Assembly (NCBI GenBank): GCA_934045075.1
Contig: OW203732.1
Span: forward strand, 8,581,001 to 8,645,000
DNA length: 64,000 nt
Reading direction: 5' to 3'
DNA from: Yponomeuta sedellus
Lineage: Eukaryota; Arthropoda; Insecta; Lepidoptera; Yponomeutidae
Under the pieces are notes generated by a model. That model was not told the origin of the DNA. It made no database searches and was given only the letters and a program-made list of their open reading frames with translations. Below are positions 1-9,827 of the stretch, in pieces. The first letter of the stretch is position 1, and the number at the start of each line of letters is the position of its first letter. The position numbers and the translations under genes were made by a program.

Positions 1-130
1 GAGCCGATTTCGCTAATTCTTTTTTTAGAATATTCCTTGAAGTACGAGGATGGTTCTTACGGAGAGAAAAATAAAAAAAAATAAAGAATCGTCTGTTAGG
101 TGGTACGAAGTTTGCTGGGTCAGCTAATAA
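1..130 (+). mobile_element. Helitron-like non-autonomous element, 3' part
   Basis: The window opens inside a repeat whose fuller copy lies at 5193-5370; minus-strand copies are at 39976-40160 and 47831-48135. Shared landmarks are 'gattaattctt'-type AT stretches after 'accgatttcgctaattc', then 'gaatattccttgaagtac', and an end reading 'gggtcagcta'. No inverted termini or target duplication are visible. The Helitron label is inference from the CTAG-like terminus and could be wrong; the repeat status is certain from the copies. Confidence 0.5.
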
Positions 131-290
131 TAATAATAATAAATAAAATTTACATACAGGCACATACATTGTTTCTGGCCCCACACTAGGATACTCTGTG
201 TCGTGGGAACCAGAAACAACAACATCACAAACATGTAAACATCCAAGACCTGTTTTTTTTTGTCCCCAGCCGGGGTTCTAAAAACCGGTT
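131..290 (-). mobile_element. SINE-2 body, truncated, minus orientation
   Basis: This reads as the reverse complement of the body of the complete SINE at 63573-63787: an AT-rich tail, 'catacaggcacatacattg', 'gtgtcgtgggaaccagaaac', 'aaacatgtaaacatccaag' and the start of the tRNA-like head ('ccccagccggg'). The tRNA-like head is mostly missing. Confidence 0.75.
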
Positions 291-317
291 TTTAAATAGT
301 AATAAATCTACTATATA

Positions 318-668
318 AAAATCTCGTGTTTGAGTTTCCTGTCGAAATCCTCCGAAACGGTTTCACTGATTTTTATGATTTGTTGTGTATATTTCTAATA
401 TCTAAGAGTAGGTCTTAGCGCAAGTACTAATATAAAAATCTCGTGTTTGAGTTTCTTATCGAAATCCTCCGAAACGGTTTCACTGATTTTTATGATTTGT
501 TGTGTATATTTCTAATATCTAAGAGTAGGTCTTAGCGCAAGTACTAATATAAAAATCTCGTGTTTGAGTTTCTTATCGAAATCCTCCGAAACGGTTTCAC
601 CGATGTTTATGATTTGTTGTGTATATTTCTAATATCTAAGAATAGGTCTTAGCGCAAGTAATATTGCA
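318..668. repeat. Three tandem copies of a 117-bp unit
   Basis: The motif 'atctcgtgtttgagttt' recurs at 321, 438 and 555, exactly 117 bp apart, and each unit contains 'cctccgaaacggtttcac' and ends 'cttagcgcaagta'. The units differ at only a few positions. Diverged single units of the same family are seen at about 15827-15950 and 48595-48690, so this is a local amplification of part of a dispersed element. Confidence 0.85.
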
Positions 669-711
669 CAAGATTTTATAATTCCAGCTTTTTTAGGTCT
701 AGCCCCTAAGA

Positions 712-958
712 GTTTCTTCATCTTCTTCTTCATTCTATATTACTCCACTGCTGGACATAGCCCTCCCCTATTGAGTGCCATAGCGCCCTGTCTTCAGCTT
801 GCCGCATCTAGCATCTGCCAGCAGTTTTACGCAGATCGTCATCCCACCCGGTCGGAGGGCGTCCTACACTACGTTTGTTGAGTCGCCGTCTTCACTCAAG
901 AACACGTTTACTCCAACAGTTGTCGGTTCTTCGCGAGATATGGCCAGTCCTCTGCCAC
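712..958 (-). mobile_element. LINE 3'-end fragment (family ending in cagcagtggact)
   Basis: On the minus strand this ends in 'ggctatgtccagcagtgga' followed by a GAA-rich microsatellite. The same tail occurs at 10104-10430, 11299-11483, 30609-30747 and 63178-63375. No coding frame is preserved. Confidence 0.6.
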
Positions 959-1178
959 TTCAGCTCACTTACAGTTTATATTTCACAATACATTTGCCAA
1001 GAGTAGTGACTGAACAATAACTGTTTTAAATTAACAATAACAAATAAAAAGGAGGACCAGACTTAGACTTACTAAAAATGACTCTCTTGGTTATCGACTC
1101 GATATTGTTCTAATTGATATAATCGATCTATCTCGATATTGAAAATTATAACAATTTTCAGTTGAGTTTTCAACTTAC

Positions 1179-1428
1179 AAACATACTCCAGCGGTACAAT
1201 GGTAAGGCAATCGAAGATCAGCAGAAAGCAATGTCGCCTGTAAGCTCTGATATTCTGTCGCACAAGTGGCCAGAATGCGTGAAGCAAGTTTATGACGATA
1301 TCTGTGAAGTAGATTGCTTCGCAGATAAAAATGGATACGTCCCACATGAAGGAGTACTTGTCTTCGAAATAGTAGACCAGGATGAGTTGGACGACAAACA
1401 CGTACACCACGGTAAGAACGATTATTGT
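1179..1428 (-). CDS. Internal exon of a cyclic-nucleotide-gated/HCN-type ion channel (S1-S3 region)
   Basis: A 250-nt open exon read on the minus strand, bounded by a polypyrimidine tract and AG (1430-1429) and by a consensus GTAAGT donor (1178-1173). It enters in phase 0 and leaves in phase 1. The 83 residues start with a hydrophobic helix (TIIVLTVVYVFVVQLILVYY), continue with WDVSIFICEAIYFTDIVINL, an S2-like helix ending in an acidic pair, and then a basic linker and FDCLTIVPLEYV, an S3-like helix with the Asp and Pro usual for CNG/HCN channels. Known role of the family: cation channels of the plasma membrane gated by cyclic nucleotides or voltage. The pore, S4 and cyclic-nucleotide-binding domain are not in the window and would lie beyond the left edge; N-terminal exons should lie to the right but none was recognised. 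Assignment rests on helix pattern and motif resemblance only. Confidence 0.6.
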
Positions 1429-1463
1429 CTGGAAAGAAAACGAGTTTTAGTAAAGGTCTTAAC

Positions 1464-1826
1464 AATACATACATAATACATACATACATACATACATACA
1501 TACATACATACATACATACATACATACATACATACATACATACATACATACATACATACATACATACATACATACATACATACATACATACATACATACA
1601 TACATACATACATACATACATACATACATACATACATACATACATACATACATACATACATACATACATACATACATACATACATACATACATACATACA
1701 TACATACATACATACATACATACATACATACATACATACATACATGCATGCATGCATACATACATACATACATACATACATACATACATACATACATACA
1801 TACATACATACATACATACATACATA
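1464..1826. repeat. (CATA)n tetranucleotide microsatellite, about 90 copies
   Basis: Almost perfect CATA repeats, interrupted once by 'catgcatgcatg' near 1744. On the minus strand it is (TATG)n directly following the 3' end of the LINE fragment at 1827-2190, so it is most simply that LINE's terminal microsatellite, expanded. Confidence 0.95.
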
Positions 1827-2190
1827 ACCTAACGCCTGTTTCCCAGAGGGGTAGACAGAGACTAGGGACTGCCACTTGCCACGATCCTGACAGATCACCT
1901 TTGCTTTATCAACATTCATAAGTCGTTCCATGCACACACGCCGGTTCCGGGTACTTTTTATCTTCCCCTTTCCTGATACATCCCCTATTTGGTCGATGTA
2001 TGTCCACCTGGGACGTCCCTCACCAGCCCTCCCACTCACATTCGCAGTATATATTTGTTTTGTCAATCTTTCTTTCTTCATCCTCTCCACATGTCCAAAC
2101 CAACGCAACATTCCTTTCTCAATTCTAGCCACTACATCCTTTTTCAGTCCACAACGTTCTCTAATCAGACTATTGTGTACCTTTAACCTT
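1827..2190 (-). mobile_element. 3' end of a non-LTR retrotransposon (RT C-terminus plus 3' UTR)
   Basis: The minus strand from about 2132 encodes GMLRWFGHVERMKKERL and GEGRPRWTYIDQIGDV, the well-known 'LRWFGHVxRM ... GRPRxxW' C-terminal signature of insect non-LTR retrotransposon ORF2 proteins. The 3' UTR follows and runs into the (TATG)n array. Related 3' ends without the coding part are at 36839-36900 and 60566-60680. The element is strongly 5'-truncated and dead. Confidence 0.75.
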
Positions 2191-2208
2191 TAACCAAACA
2201 ATTCTTAT

Positions 2209-2392
2209 ATTATTTTTAATGCACTAACCCGTGCTGAGGACAATTTTAAAAACCTATTTAGATGCTAAAATTTCCACCCATGCCGAGATTCGGGACCTCT
2301 GGCTAGCCCTCTCCCAACTGAGCTAATGGGCGACTCATCGGCATCAGTGAAATTTCCAACCTCTTTACAATACTCTCTGTATTACGTACAGA
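2209..2392 (-). mobile_element. SINE-1 copy with 14-bp target duplication
   Basis: tRNA-derived SINE in minus orientation: the tail ('cactaacccgtgct') is on the left, the B-box-like region in the middle and the 5' end, truncated at 'acgtacag', on the right. It is flanked by 'caaacaattcttat' at 2195-2208 and 2393-2406, a perfect 14-bp target-site duplication. Confidence 0.9.
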
Positions 2393-2406
2393 CAAACAAT
2401 TCTTAT

Positions 2407-2804
2407 CAAATCTAACCTAACCTAACAGCCTGTAGTTGTCCACTGCTAGACGTAGTGCTCCTCCTAGCACGCTACTTCTTGCTAAACTAATCAAACCATT
2501 ACGTCTACAAGGAAACTCTTAACCAAAAAAACCAGCGTCCATAAAGCGAAGTTCACAATTAGCATACGGCCCAGAAATCAATTCTTGCACATCGCCTATA
2601 ACTTTTAGAAATCAAATGACTTTAGGCGCTGCGACTACATTTTAGCAAGGTAGGTACCGGACAGAGACTGAATATAAAGTCCAAACAAACAAGTACATTA
2701 GTGTTATAAAAAAGTAAAAATCAGTTAAATTATGATACTCGTACTTAAAGACATTTTTCCTCTTTTGTTTGTTTCTTTCTAATGTATAATATGTACCCCT
2801 AGTA
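2407..2804. other. No gene seen
   Basis: Unassigned AT-rich DNA. Only a decayed LINE-tail piece at about 2428-2480 ('gtccactgctagac') is recognisable. There is no open frame with splice sites. Confidence 0.5.
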
Positions 2805-3370
2805 AATTCCACACAACACAAATACTTGTCCTGTTTCCAAACTAAGATACCCCTTGATTACACTATTTTTATTTTTAATGCACTAACCCGTGCTAAGGAA
2901 CAAATTTAAAAACCTATTTAGAGGCTAAAAATTTCACCCATGCCGGGATTCGAACCCGCAACCTCTGGCTATCCGTACCAGCGCTCTACCAATTGAGCCA
3001 ATGGGCGACTCACCACATCAGTGAAATTTTCGAACCTCTTTACAATATTCTCTGTATTACGTACAGGCAGCGACATCTGACTTAAGCAAATTGCATTACT
3101 TACAGCCCCGACTACCTACTTTGCAGTTAGGTTTAACATCGGAACGATATCACTGTACTCACATGATTACACTATTTTTATTTTTAATGCACTAACCCGT
3201 GCTAAGGAACAAATTTAAAAACCTAAGATACCCCTGCTATAGTAACCAGGTAATGACATCAGACACACGGAAATACACCCAGACCATGGCCATTTGTACA
3301 AAAATACGGAAGCCCCCAGTGGGTTAAACAGATGTGACATCACTAGGCCAACGAGGCTAACATGAGTAAA
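2805..3370 (-). mobile_element. SINE-3 (tRNA-derived) carrying a SINE-1 insertion
   Basis: The SINE-3 family is seen more completely at 19570-19793 and 20190-20420. Here its two halves (2805-2854 and 3223-3370) are separated by SINE-1 at 2855-3222. Shared landmarks are 'cttgtcctg', 'aaactaagatacc' and the terminal 'aggccaacgaggct'. Confidence 0.8.
2855..3222 (-). mobile_element. SINE-1 full copy plus extra tail (tandem dimer)
   Basis: Minus orientation. The complete unit (tail, tRNA-like region with 'gggattcgaacccg', 'gtattacgtacaggcagcg' and a 5' region 'cgatatcactgtac') is followed on the right by a second tail (3165-3222). This suggests a dimeric transcript in which a tail abuts the next head. 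It is flanked by the 13-bp duplication 'ctaagatacccct' at 2842-2854 and 3223-3235. Confidence 0.88.
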
Positions 3371-3660
3371 GCACGGTATAATTTTAGGTAGAGTTTATTT
3401 GCAACAAGTCTCTGATAACAATTAGGGTTAAGATTGACATAGCGTTTACCATTTCACCTTTCCAGATTAGCTAAGGGAAAACCCTTTAACAAAAAGAGAG
3501 CAATTAGTACCTGCCAAAATATAGTCCAGGGAGCCTGAACGATGGCTAGAGTGATTGGCTTGAAGCGTCCCTGCCAAAGAAACTGCCCCCGCTGTCTGTC
3601 CGCCAAGTTCTTCCTGCCTATAAAGGTGTGACTGGCATGGCTTATTAACCTGAGAACATT

Positions 3661-3925
3661 AGGTACATAGATGATATAAATATAAATAAATATTCATGGA
3701 CATATTATACAGATCTCGTTAGCCCTATACTAAGTACAACTAAATGACTTGTGTTATAGGTGCTAACTCGACGATAGATTTAATACAATAAATACATAGA
3801 TAACATCCAAGACCCGAGACAAACTAGAAGAGTTCATTTCCTAGTTTGACCCGGCCGGGGATCGAACCCGAGACCTTCGGTTTTACAGTCAGCGTGCCAA
3901 ACCGCTGCGCTACCGAGACCGTATA
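3661..3925 (-). mobile_element. SINE-4, tRNA-derived
   Basis: The right end, read on the minus strand, is a tRNA-like head with A box 'gtagcgcagcggtttggca' and B box 'gggttcgatcccc'. A roughly 190-bp AT-rich body follows to the left. It is followed by non-tRNA sequence and has no other tRNA features, so it is a SINE, not a tRNA gene. Confidence 0.7.
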
Positions 3926-5160
3926 TATAAGCATAAAACCCCACCACCTGAGACAACAATTTACCACTTGCCAAGATCCTGAGTTAGGGGCACATAAATA
4001 AGAATTCTACACCTCAAAAGGAACCTTCTTTATATCTCTCGTCTCAATTAAAATATATGCCAAAAATATATAGGATTTACCCCTAAGAAAAATGGTTTTA
4101 TCGCTACACTTTTGCAGTCCACTGCAAAGCTACAGCCTAAAAGATAAAACACACCAACGCGCTGAAGGTGATACAGTCCATACATACCTCCATATAAATA
4201 CTAATGCAGTAAATGACGTGTGTATGGACCGCCACACCGCTATGGAGTATTGCAACCTTAAATGAAGATAGCGAAAGGATAGATTTCCCTTTCTTTTGAA
4301 AGGCAATATTTTAAGAAAGAAAACAATATTTCAATATCTTTTTCTAAGTTACGTACATTTGTGAATGAATTTGTAGTAGTAGTACCACTCGCTAACTGTG
4401 AAGGAAAACATCGAGAGGAAACTCGAGTGCCTGAAGTGTTTACATACGTTACGATACGTTAGCGCTTCAAATCGGCAATCCGGGGGGGTAGGCCACCACG
4501 GATGTACGTAAATCCACATCCGTGTAGGCGACTCTCTCTTAGAGAAAACCTGTACCCTACAGTAAGACGTATATGGGTTTTATTATTATTTTAGTAAATA
4601 CTCCTTACCCAGCAGTGCCGACAGTGCCTAAAGAGGGTTCACTAACGCTCATCAACATAATGTAACTCACTTGAAACTCGCTACTTATTCCATAATAATA
4701 ACTGTCACCCAACCAAAACCAACAATAGCCGATGAATGTAGTTTAAGCCAACTGGAAACTGGAACCATTTCTTACTTTAAAAAGGCTTGTCATAAAACGG
4801 CGTCTCCAGCAACAAGTTGCGACAGCAAAAGTGAAAACTATTTATTTTCAGCGGCGAAACAACCTTCACCAAACCTAATATGAAATTTGCAGCAGTCCAA
4901 GTTCCAAGCACACTCCTACAGAAGAGCCGTATCGCTGTAGAAACACAAAGTACCTTCCTCCAAATGTATAAAGTTAGCGAAAAGTTAATTTAGGAGCGCA
5001 TTACTGTAATAAGTTCCCTTTCAGCTGTTTCAGCCGTGGCAGGATGAAATACGCAACGTTGAATATTTTGGCGGATATTGAAATTTTACGAGGCGAGTCG
5101 CGTGTAGCCCGTAAAAACAAAGTGGGGCGAGTACGCAAACATCAGACGCTCGCACGACAA
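3926..5160. other. No gene seen
   Basis: No exon-like frame recognised. At 4385-4460 there is a decayed repeat ('gtgaaggaaaacatcg') related to the SINE-5 body. At 5020-5150 there is a GC-richer unique patch of unknown role. Confidence 0.4.
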
Positions 5161-5192
5161 AGATAGATAGTTAGAGAACACTTTATCTTGGT

Positions 5193-5370
5193 CTATAATA
5201 TAAAAATGAATAGCTGAATGTGTTGGTAAGCGCAAATCTCGAGAGCAGCTGAACCGATTTCGCTAATTCTTTTTTTAGAATATTCCTTGAAGTACAAGGA
5301 TGGTTCTTACGGAGAGAAAAAAATAAAGAATCGATGGAAGGCGGTACGAAGTTCGCTGGGTCAGTTAGTT
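5193..5370 (+). mobile_element. Helitron-like non-autonomous element, near complete
   Basis: It starts 'tataatataaaaatgaat', continues 'gcgcaaatctcgagagc' and ends 'gctgggtcagttag'. Three further copies occur in this window (1-130, 39976-40160, 47831-48135). Class assignment is inferred; repeat family membership is seen directly. Confidence 0.6.
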
Positions 5371-5470
5371 GTACATAAAAATGGAAATTACACAGATATT
5401 TTTTAACCTAAGAGTACAGACGGCGGCCTTATTATTAAAAGTGATCTCTTCCAGACAACCTTTGACTGGA
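5371..5470 (-). mobile_element. LINE 3'-end fragment (tggcggccttatt family)
   Basis: 'gtacataaaaatggaa' and 'ggcggccttattattaaaa' are the antisense of a LINE 3' UTR also found at 25040-25120, 34335-34388, 34440-34600, 42850-42950 and 54065-54165. Copies of this tail end in pentanucleotide or tetranucleotide microsatellites. Confidence 0.6.
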
Positions 5471-5683
5471 CTAATACATTAGAGAAGGAAGTAGATGTAC
5501 AAACAAAACATACAAAACGATAATTTGAGAGGTATATAAATACATGCCTAAATAACAGTGTTAATAAATTAAATTGTCAACTGATACATACAAATCATTT
5601 ACAAAAACAAAAATTAATAGAATATAATAATATTACAAAATTAAGCAGTATTACAGTGTAGTAGTGAGATAGAACTCCTTTAC

Positions 5684-5801
5684 CATAGCCTTAAAAATAT
5701 CAAAGATGTCACAAGATACCCGAAGATACCAATTAGATGAGAACCAACATAGCTGGTGCCACAGCAACACCCTGTTTTGAAACCAAATATACCTTCGGTT
5801 C
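5684..5801 (-). CDS. Candidate internal exon, hydrophobic Cys-rich segment (unassigned)
   Basis: Minus strand, bounded by AG (5803-5802, after 'ctgctccat') and by a GTAAAG donor (5683-5678). One frame is open for the full 118 nt and reads GFKTGCCCGTSYVGSHLIGI followed by FGYLVTSLIFLRL: a CCC motif next to a transmembrane-like helix. This resembles the N-terminal helix of small insect four-helix membrane proteins, but resemblance is all there is. The reading would need phase 1 from an upstream exon that was not found. A second frame contains IWFQNR by chance (see rejected list). Confidence 0.25.
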
Positions 5802-6255
5802 CTATGGAGCAGATAATTTTTTAGCTCCAGTTTTCGTCTTACCACGGGTCCAGTTTTCCCGGCTGGAAATCCTCATAATTGGGCCCCATTGTAACAGTTT
5901 CGTTACTTCTGCCGTTCTCGAGTAGCCTTTGCTTATCCTACATATTTAATGAATCACTTCTGTATTTAACTTTTAATTTAACCAAATCCTACCAGCCTAC
6001 TAAACTTTGACTCACTTTGAAGTAAGTTGGTGTCTTGAAGTTTGTAGAATTTTTTTATGTTTTTACACGACTGCGAAATATTTAATGAATGGGTAGGTAA
6101 ATCTATACTTATGGCCCATAAGTGCACTATGATTATTACAATTGAATCTTAAGAACATATTATAAGTCTTCACTACATATCCGTTTTAATTTATTGATTT
6201 GTTGAAGTACCTCATTGATACTGGTGTCTTTTATAAGATTATTCTCCGATTTGAA
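5802..6255. other. No convincing gene
   Basis: A short minus-strand stretch around 5830-5937 contains TMGPNYEDFQPGKLDPW in an open frame ending at a GTAAGA, but its phase does not fit the candidate exon at 5684-5801. The rest is AT-rich and unassigned. Confidence 0.35.
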
Positions 6256-6510
6256 TGTAATTAAAAACCTATTTAGAGGCTAAAAATTTCACCCATGCCG
6301 GGATTCGAACCCGCAACCTCTGGCTATCCGTGCCAGCGCTCTTCCAATTGAGCCAATGGGCGACTCACCGGCATCAGTGAAATTTCGAACCTCTTTACAC
6401 TATTCTCTGGATTACGTACAGGCAGCGACATCTGGCTTAAGCAAATTGCATCACTTACAGCCCCGACTACCGGTATCGATATCACTGTACCCACATGATT
6501 ATACTATTTT
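6256..6510 (-). mobile_element. SINE-1 copy, left arm of a head-to-head pair
   Basis: Minus-orientation SINE-1 from 'ttaaaaacctatttagagg' through the tRNA-like region to its 5' end ('cgatatcactgtaccc'), with a small internal deletion near 6475. It meets the next SINE-1 copy head to head at about 6511. Confidence 0.85.
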
Positions 6511-6611
6511 TATGGGTACAGTGATATCGTTCCGATGTAAAACCTAACTGCAAAGTAGGTAGTCGGGGCTGTAAGTGATGCAATTTGCTTAAGCCAGATG
6601 TCGCTGCCTGT

Positions 6612-8143
6612 CACCCTCTGCCGGGGGAGCCCCCGCGCTGGGCTGTCAAACAGCTAGACAGGGAGCTGCTGCACGAGGCCGCCGAGGTTGAAGCCTGGGT
6701 CAAGGGCTCCGCCGCCAGCCCCGAGAATACAGACGTTGCGGCAGAGGTTGAGTGGCTTCGCGGGGCGCTAACGCGAGCCTGTGACGTCGCGATGCCCCGT
6801 CTTCGGCCTGGTGCCCCCTTTCGCCGCGTGCACTGGTGGTCAACGGAGATCGCAGAACTGCGGCTCGCCTGCGTGCGCGCTAGGCGTGCACACGCCCGCA
6901 GCCGCCGGCGGCGACGCCGCGATCCCGAGGAGGAGGACCGCCTGCTTGCGGCATACAGGGAGAGCAAGACTGCTCTGTCGACAGCCATTGCGGCGGCAAA
7001 GGAAGCCGGATTTGCGGAAATGCTGGCCTGCCTTGACGCGGACCCGTGGGGCCGTCCGTACCGAATGGTGCGAGACAAGCTCCGCCCGTTTGCGCCGCCA
7101 CTCACCCGGAGCATGAGGCCGGAGACGGTGGACACCGTGGTCGCCGGCCTATTTCCGCCCGCGAATGGCCTTACGCCTCCCCCGATGGGGCTACCGGATG
7201 GGACGGCCGAAACCGAAGTGCCGGAAGTGACGGCGGCAGAGCTCGGTGCCGCTCTACAACGCCTTCGCGGCCGCAGAAAGGCCCCGGGCTTGGATGGGAT
7301 CCCGGGGCGCGCGTTGATCGTCGCCCTGGACCCTCTGGAGGAGAGGTTCAGGGCCTTGCTCACCGCGTGCCTCGTGCGGGGCCAGTTTCCCCGGCCGTGG
7401 AAGGTGGGTAAACTGGTCCTGCTGAGGAAGGAGGGCCGACCGGAGGACTTGCCATCAGGCTACCGCCCGCTCGTTCTCTTGGATGAGGTGGGGAAGCTGT
7501 TCGAGCGCATCCTGGTGGCCCGACTCGTGCGGCACATGGAGATGGTGGGGCTGGACCTTTTCGAGGCCCAATTTGGGTTCCGGCACTTCCGGTCCACCGT
7601 CGACGCGATCCGCAGAGTGAAGGGGATGGCGGAGGAGGCGCTGGCGGGACGCGATATGTTTTTCGCTGTTTCGCTCGACATAGTGAACGCGTTTAATACC
7701 CTCCCCTGGGCCTGCATTGAGGAGGCGCTCCGGTACCACGGCTTCCCGGAGCACATGCGCCGCATCATCGGAGCTTACCTCTCCGAGAGGGAGGTCCGGT
7801 ATCCGGCGCGGGACGAGTGGGCGGCGAAACCCATGTCGCGCGGCGTTCCACAGAGCTCGGCCCTTGGCCCTACGCTGTGGAACATCGGCTTCGACTGGGT
7901 GCTGCGGGGTGCGCTGCCGGAGGGGGCCGGCGTGACCTGCTATGCGGATGACACGCTGGTCACCTCCCGCGGCGCTAACTTTAGCGAAGCGGCCGCGCTC
8001 GCTACCGCGAGTTTAGAGGAGGTGCTTCAGCGCATCCATGGACTGGGGTTGGAGGTGGCGCTCCACAAATGCGAGGCCCTGTGCATTCATGGGCCGCGGA
8101 GGGGGCCGCCGAATGGGGCTCGAGTGACGGTGGATGGGGGGGG
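6612..8143 (+). pseudogene. ORF2 reverse transcriptase part (broken)
   Basis: The protein frame enters from the truncation point. In order it shows a linker rich in Arg, the KAPGLDGIP motif, YRPLVLLDEVGKLFE, QFGFRHFRSTVDAI, the catalytic AVSLDIVNAFNTL, GVPQSSALGP (the family usually has GVPQGS, so one conserved Gly is replaced) and the catalytic YADD within CYADDTLV. The reverse transcriptase would copy its own RNA at a nicked target. The frame is lost in the run of eight G at 8136-8143: a 1-base shift there joins it to the frame at 8144-9109. The apparent ATG at 6585 belongs to the host SINE and is not a real start. Confidence 0.85.
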
Positions 8144-9109
8144 ATCGATGTCGGGTCGGCCATGCGCTACCTCGGCATCGTTCTGGACTCGCGTCTGACG
8201 TTTTGCGAGCACTTCCGACGGCTCGCGCCGCGACTTATGGCCGCGTGCAGTGCCCTCAGCCGCCTGCTGCCGAACGTCGGTGAGCCGAATGCGGCTTGCC
8301 GGTGGCTTTACGCGCTGGTGGTGCGGTCGATGGCGCTGTACGGAGCACCCGTGTGGGAGGACTCCCTGGGGCGGGCGAATAGGGCCCTGCTGCACCGTCC
8401 GCAGAGGGCTATTTGCCTGCGAATGGTGCACGGCTACCGCACCGTCTCTTACGAGGCGGCGTGTGTGCTGGCCGCTTGCCTGCCCTGGGAGATGGATGCA
8501 CGTGTGCTCACGCTGGTGTACGACCGCGTCGCCGAGTGCCGGGCCGCGGGGGAGCCCCCGTCGAGGGAGGAGATGCTGCGTTGGCGCATGCGTGCTCGCA
8601 GACGTCTGCTCATCAGATGGCTGCGCGCACTCGAGGAGCCTACGGCGGGCCACGACACTATCGCCGCGGTGAGGCCGGTTCTCGAGCGATGGCTGACGAG
8701 GAGGCACAAAGTCCTCTCCTTCCACCTTACGCAGCTCCTCTCGGGGCACGGTTGCTTCGGGAGATATCTGTGGAGGGTGGCGGGAGCGGAACCCACACCC
8801 GAGTGCCAGCACTGCGGTCACGACGAGGACACGGCACATCACACGTTGGTGGAGTGCCCGGCGTGGGCGGACGAGAGGGCGGCGCTGACTGTCGTGATAG
8901 GGGTGGACCTGTCGCTGCCGGCCGTCGTGCGCTCGATGGTCGACAGCGAGGTTGCTTGGCGGGCCGTCCAGGCCTTCGCTGAGGCAGTCATGACTGCTAA
9001 AGAGGAGGCTGAGAGGCAGCGCGAGCGTGACCCCGAGGCACGGCGTGGAAGGCGGGAGCGCAGAAGGCGCAGAGCGGGTGTCGGTCAGAGGGTGCAAGAC
9101 CCAGGGTAG
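8144..9109 (+). pseudogene. ORF2 C-terminal part with CCHC zinc finger
   Basis: Continues ORF2 in another frame after the G-run at 8136-8143. It starts with AMRYLGIVLDSRLTF, the typical segment after the RT palm, then RT thumb-like helices, and near the end has CQHCGHDEDTAHHTLVEC, the C-x2-C...H-x4-C finger characteristic of R1-group elements. It closes with an Arg-rich tail and a stop at 9107-9109. The frameshift could be a true mutation or a homopolymer assembly error. Confidence 0.85.
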
Positions 9110-9344
9110 GTCTTGCGCCTGAATGAAGAAGTGTCGGTCGGCGCCGTGTCTAGTGTCCCTGACACGGCGGTCGGCAAGATAGAGGGATGAAAGTGATTTC
9201 ATGAATGAGGATTAATTTATGGGGCGGCGGGCACCAGCCGCACCGCCCGCGCACGCGAGGAGTGCGTGAGTAAATGTGACGGATGAAAGGTGCAGAGGTC
9301 GTGCTGAATCTGGAGTTGTGATCTGGGTAGCATGACCGGCACAA

Positions 9345-9804
9345 AAGACGAGGAGAGGGATGGCGCTCAGGTCGTGCCTGCTGGCTAGCGCGGAGCGCTC
9401 GTCACTGATCTGCGACCCGCGTCTAGTACGGTACGATCAGCGACAGAAGAAGAATGAATGGCTCGTTATACATGCCGGACCGCGGGCCGGGCGTTACCAC
9501 GCGCTTGCCCCGCGATCCGAATGGTGTGCCGAGCAGATATACCAGGTGATGGATGAGTGGTGCTCGGATCGTGCTAGATCGACGTGGACCCACGTGCGAC
9601 CCACGATCGTAACTGGTGCGACCGTCACATAAGACGAGGAGAGGGATGGCGCTCAGATCGTGCCTACCGGCTAGCGCGGAGCGCTTGTCACTGACCTGCG
9701 ACCCGCGTCTAGTACGTTACGATCAGCGACAGAAGATGAATGATTGGCTCGTTATACATGCCAGACCGCGGGCCGGGCGTCACCACGCGCTTGCCCCGCG
9801 ATCC
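9345..9804 (+). repeat. Two 174-bp repeats in the LINE 3' UTR
   Basis: Segments 9345-9518 and 9631-9804 are near-identical (both start 'aagacgaggagagggatggc' and end 'ccccgcgatcc') and lie 286 bp apart with a unique spacer. Duplicated 3' UTR blocks may serve RNA recognition by the reverse transcriptase (inference). Confidence 0.9.
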
Positions 9805-9827
9805 CCTCCGAAGAGATTTCCCCTCCG

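Noticed and set aside
1464..1826. CRISPR-like array
   Set aside because: Simple tetranucleotide repeat without spacers, in eukaryotic DNA.
1175..2132. Long ORFs of repeated YVCM or HTYI
   Set aside because: Products of the (CATA)n microsatellite fused by chance to the LINE fragment or the channel exon.
2404..2425. Interstitial telomere in 'aacctaacctaacc'
   Set aside because: Only about two to three units; too short to distinguish from chance in AT-rich DNA.
3525..3625. Minus-strand frame with FLWQGRFKPITLAIVQAPWT and flanking splice-like sites as an exon
   Set aside because: No family recognised, weak acceptor, no partner exon in phase.
5651..5845. IWFQNR in a minus-strand frame, suggesting a homeodomain
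   Set aside because: No helix 1-2 sequence, no basic N-terminal arm, and hydrophobic residues follow; chance match.
6585..6611. ATG at 6585 as the start of a 537-residue protein
   Set aside because: The first codons lie in the SINE before the target duplication; the LINE is 5'-truncated and has no start here.
6611..9202. Several large ORFs on the other frames and strand of the GC-rich LINE
   Set aside because: High GC suppresses stop codons; these frames lack any RT motif and overlap the real one.
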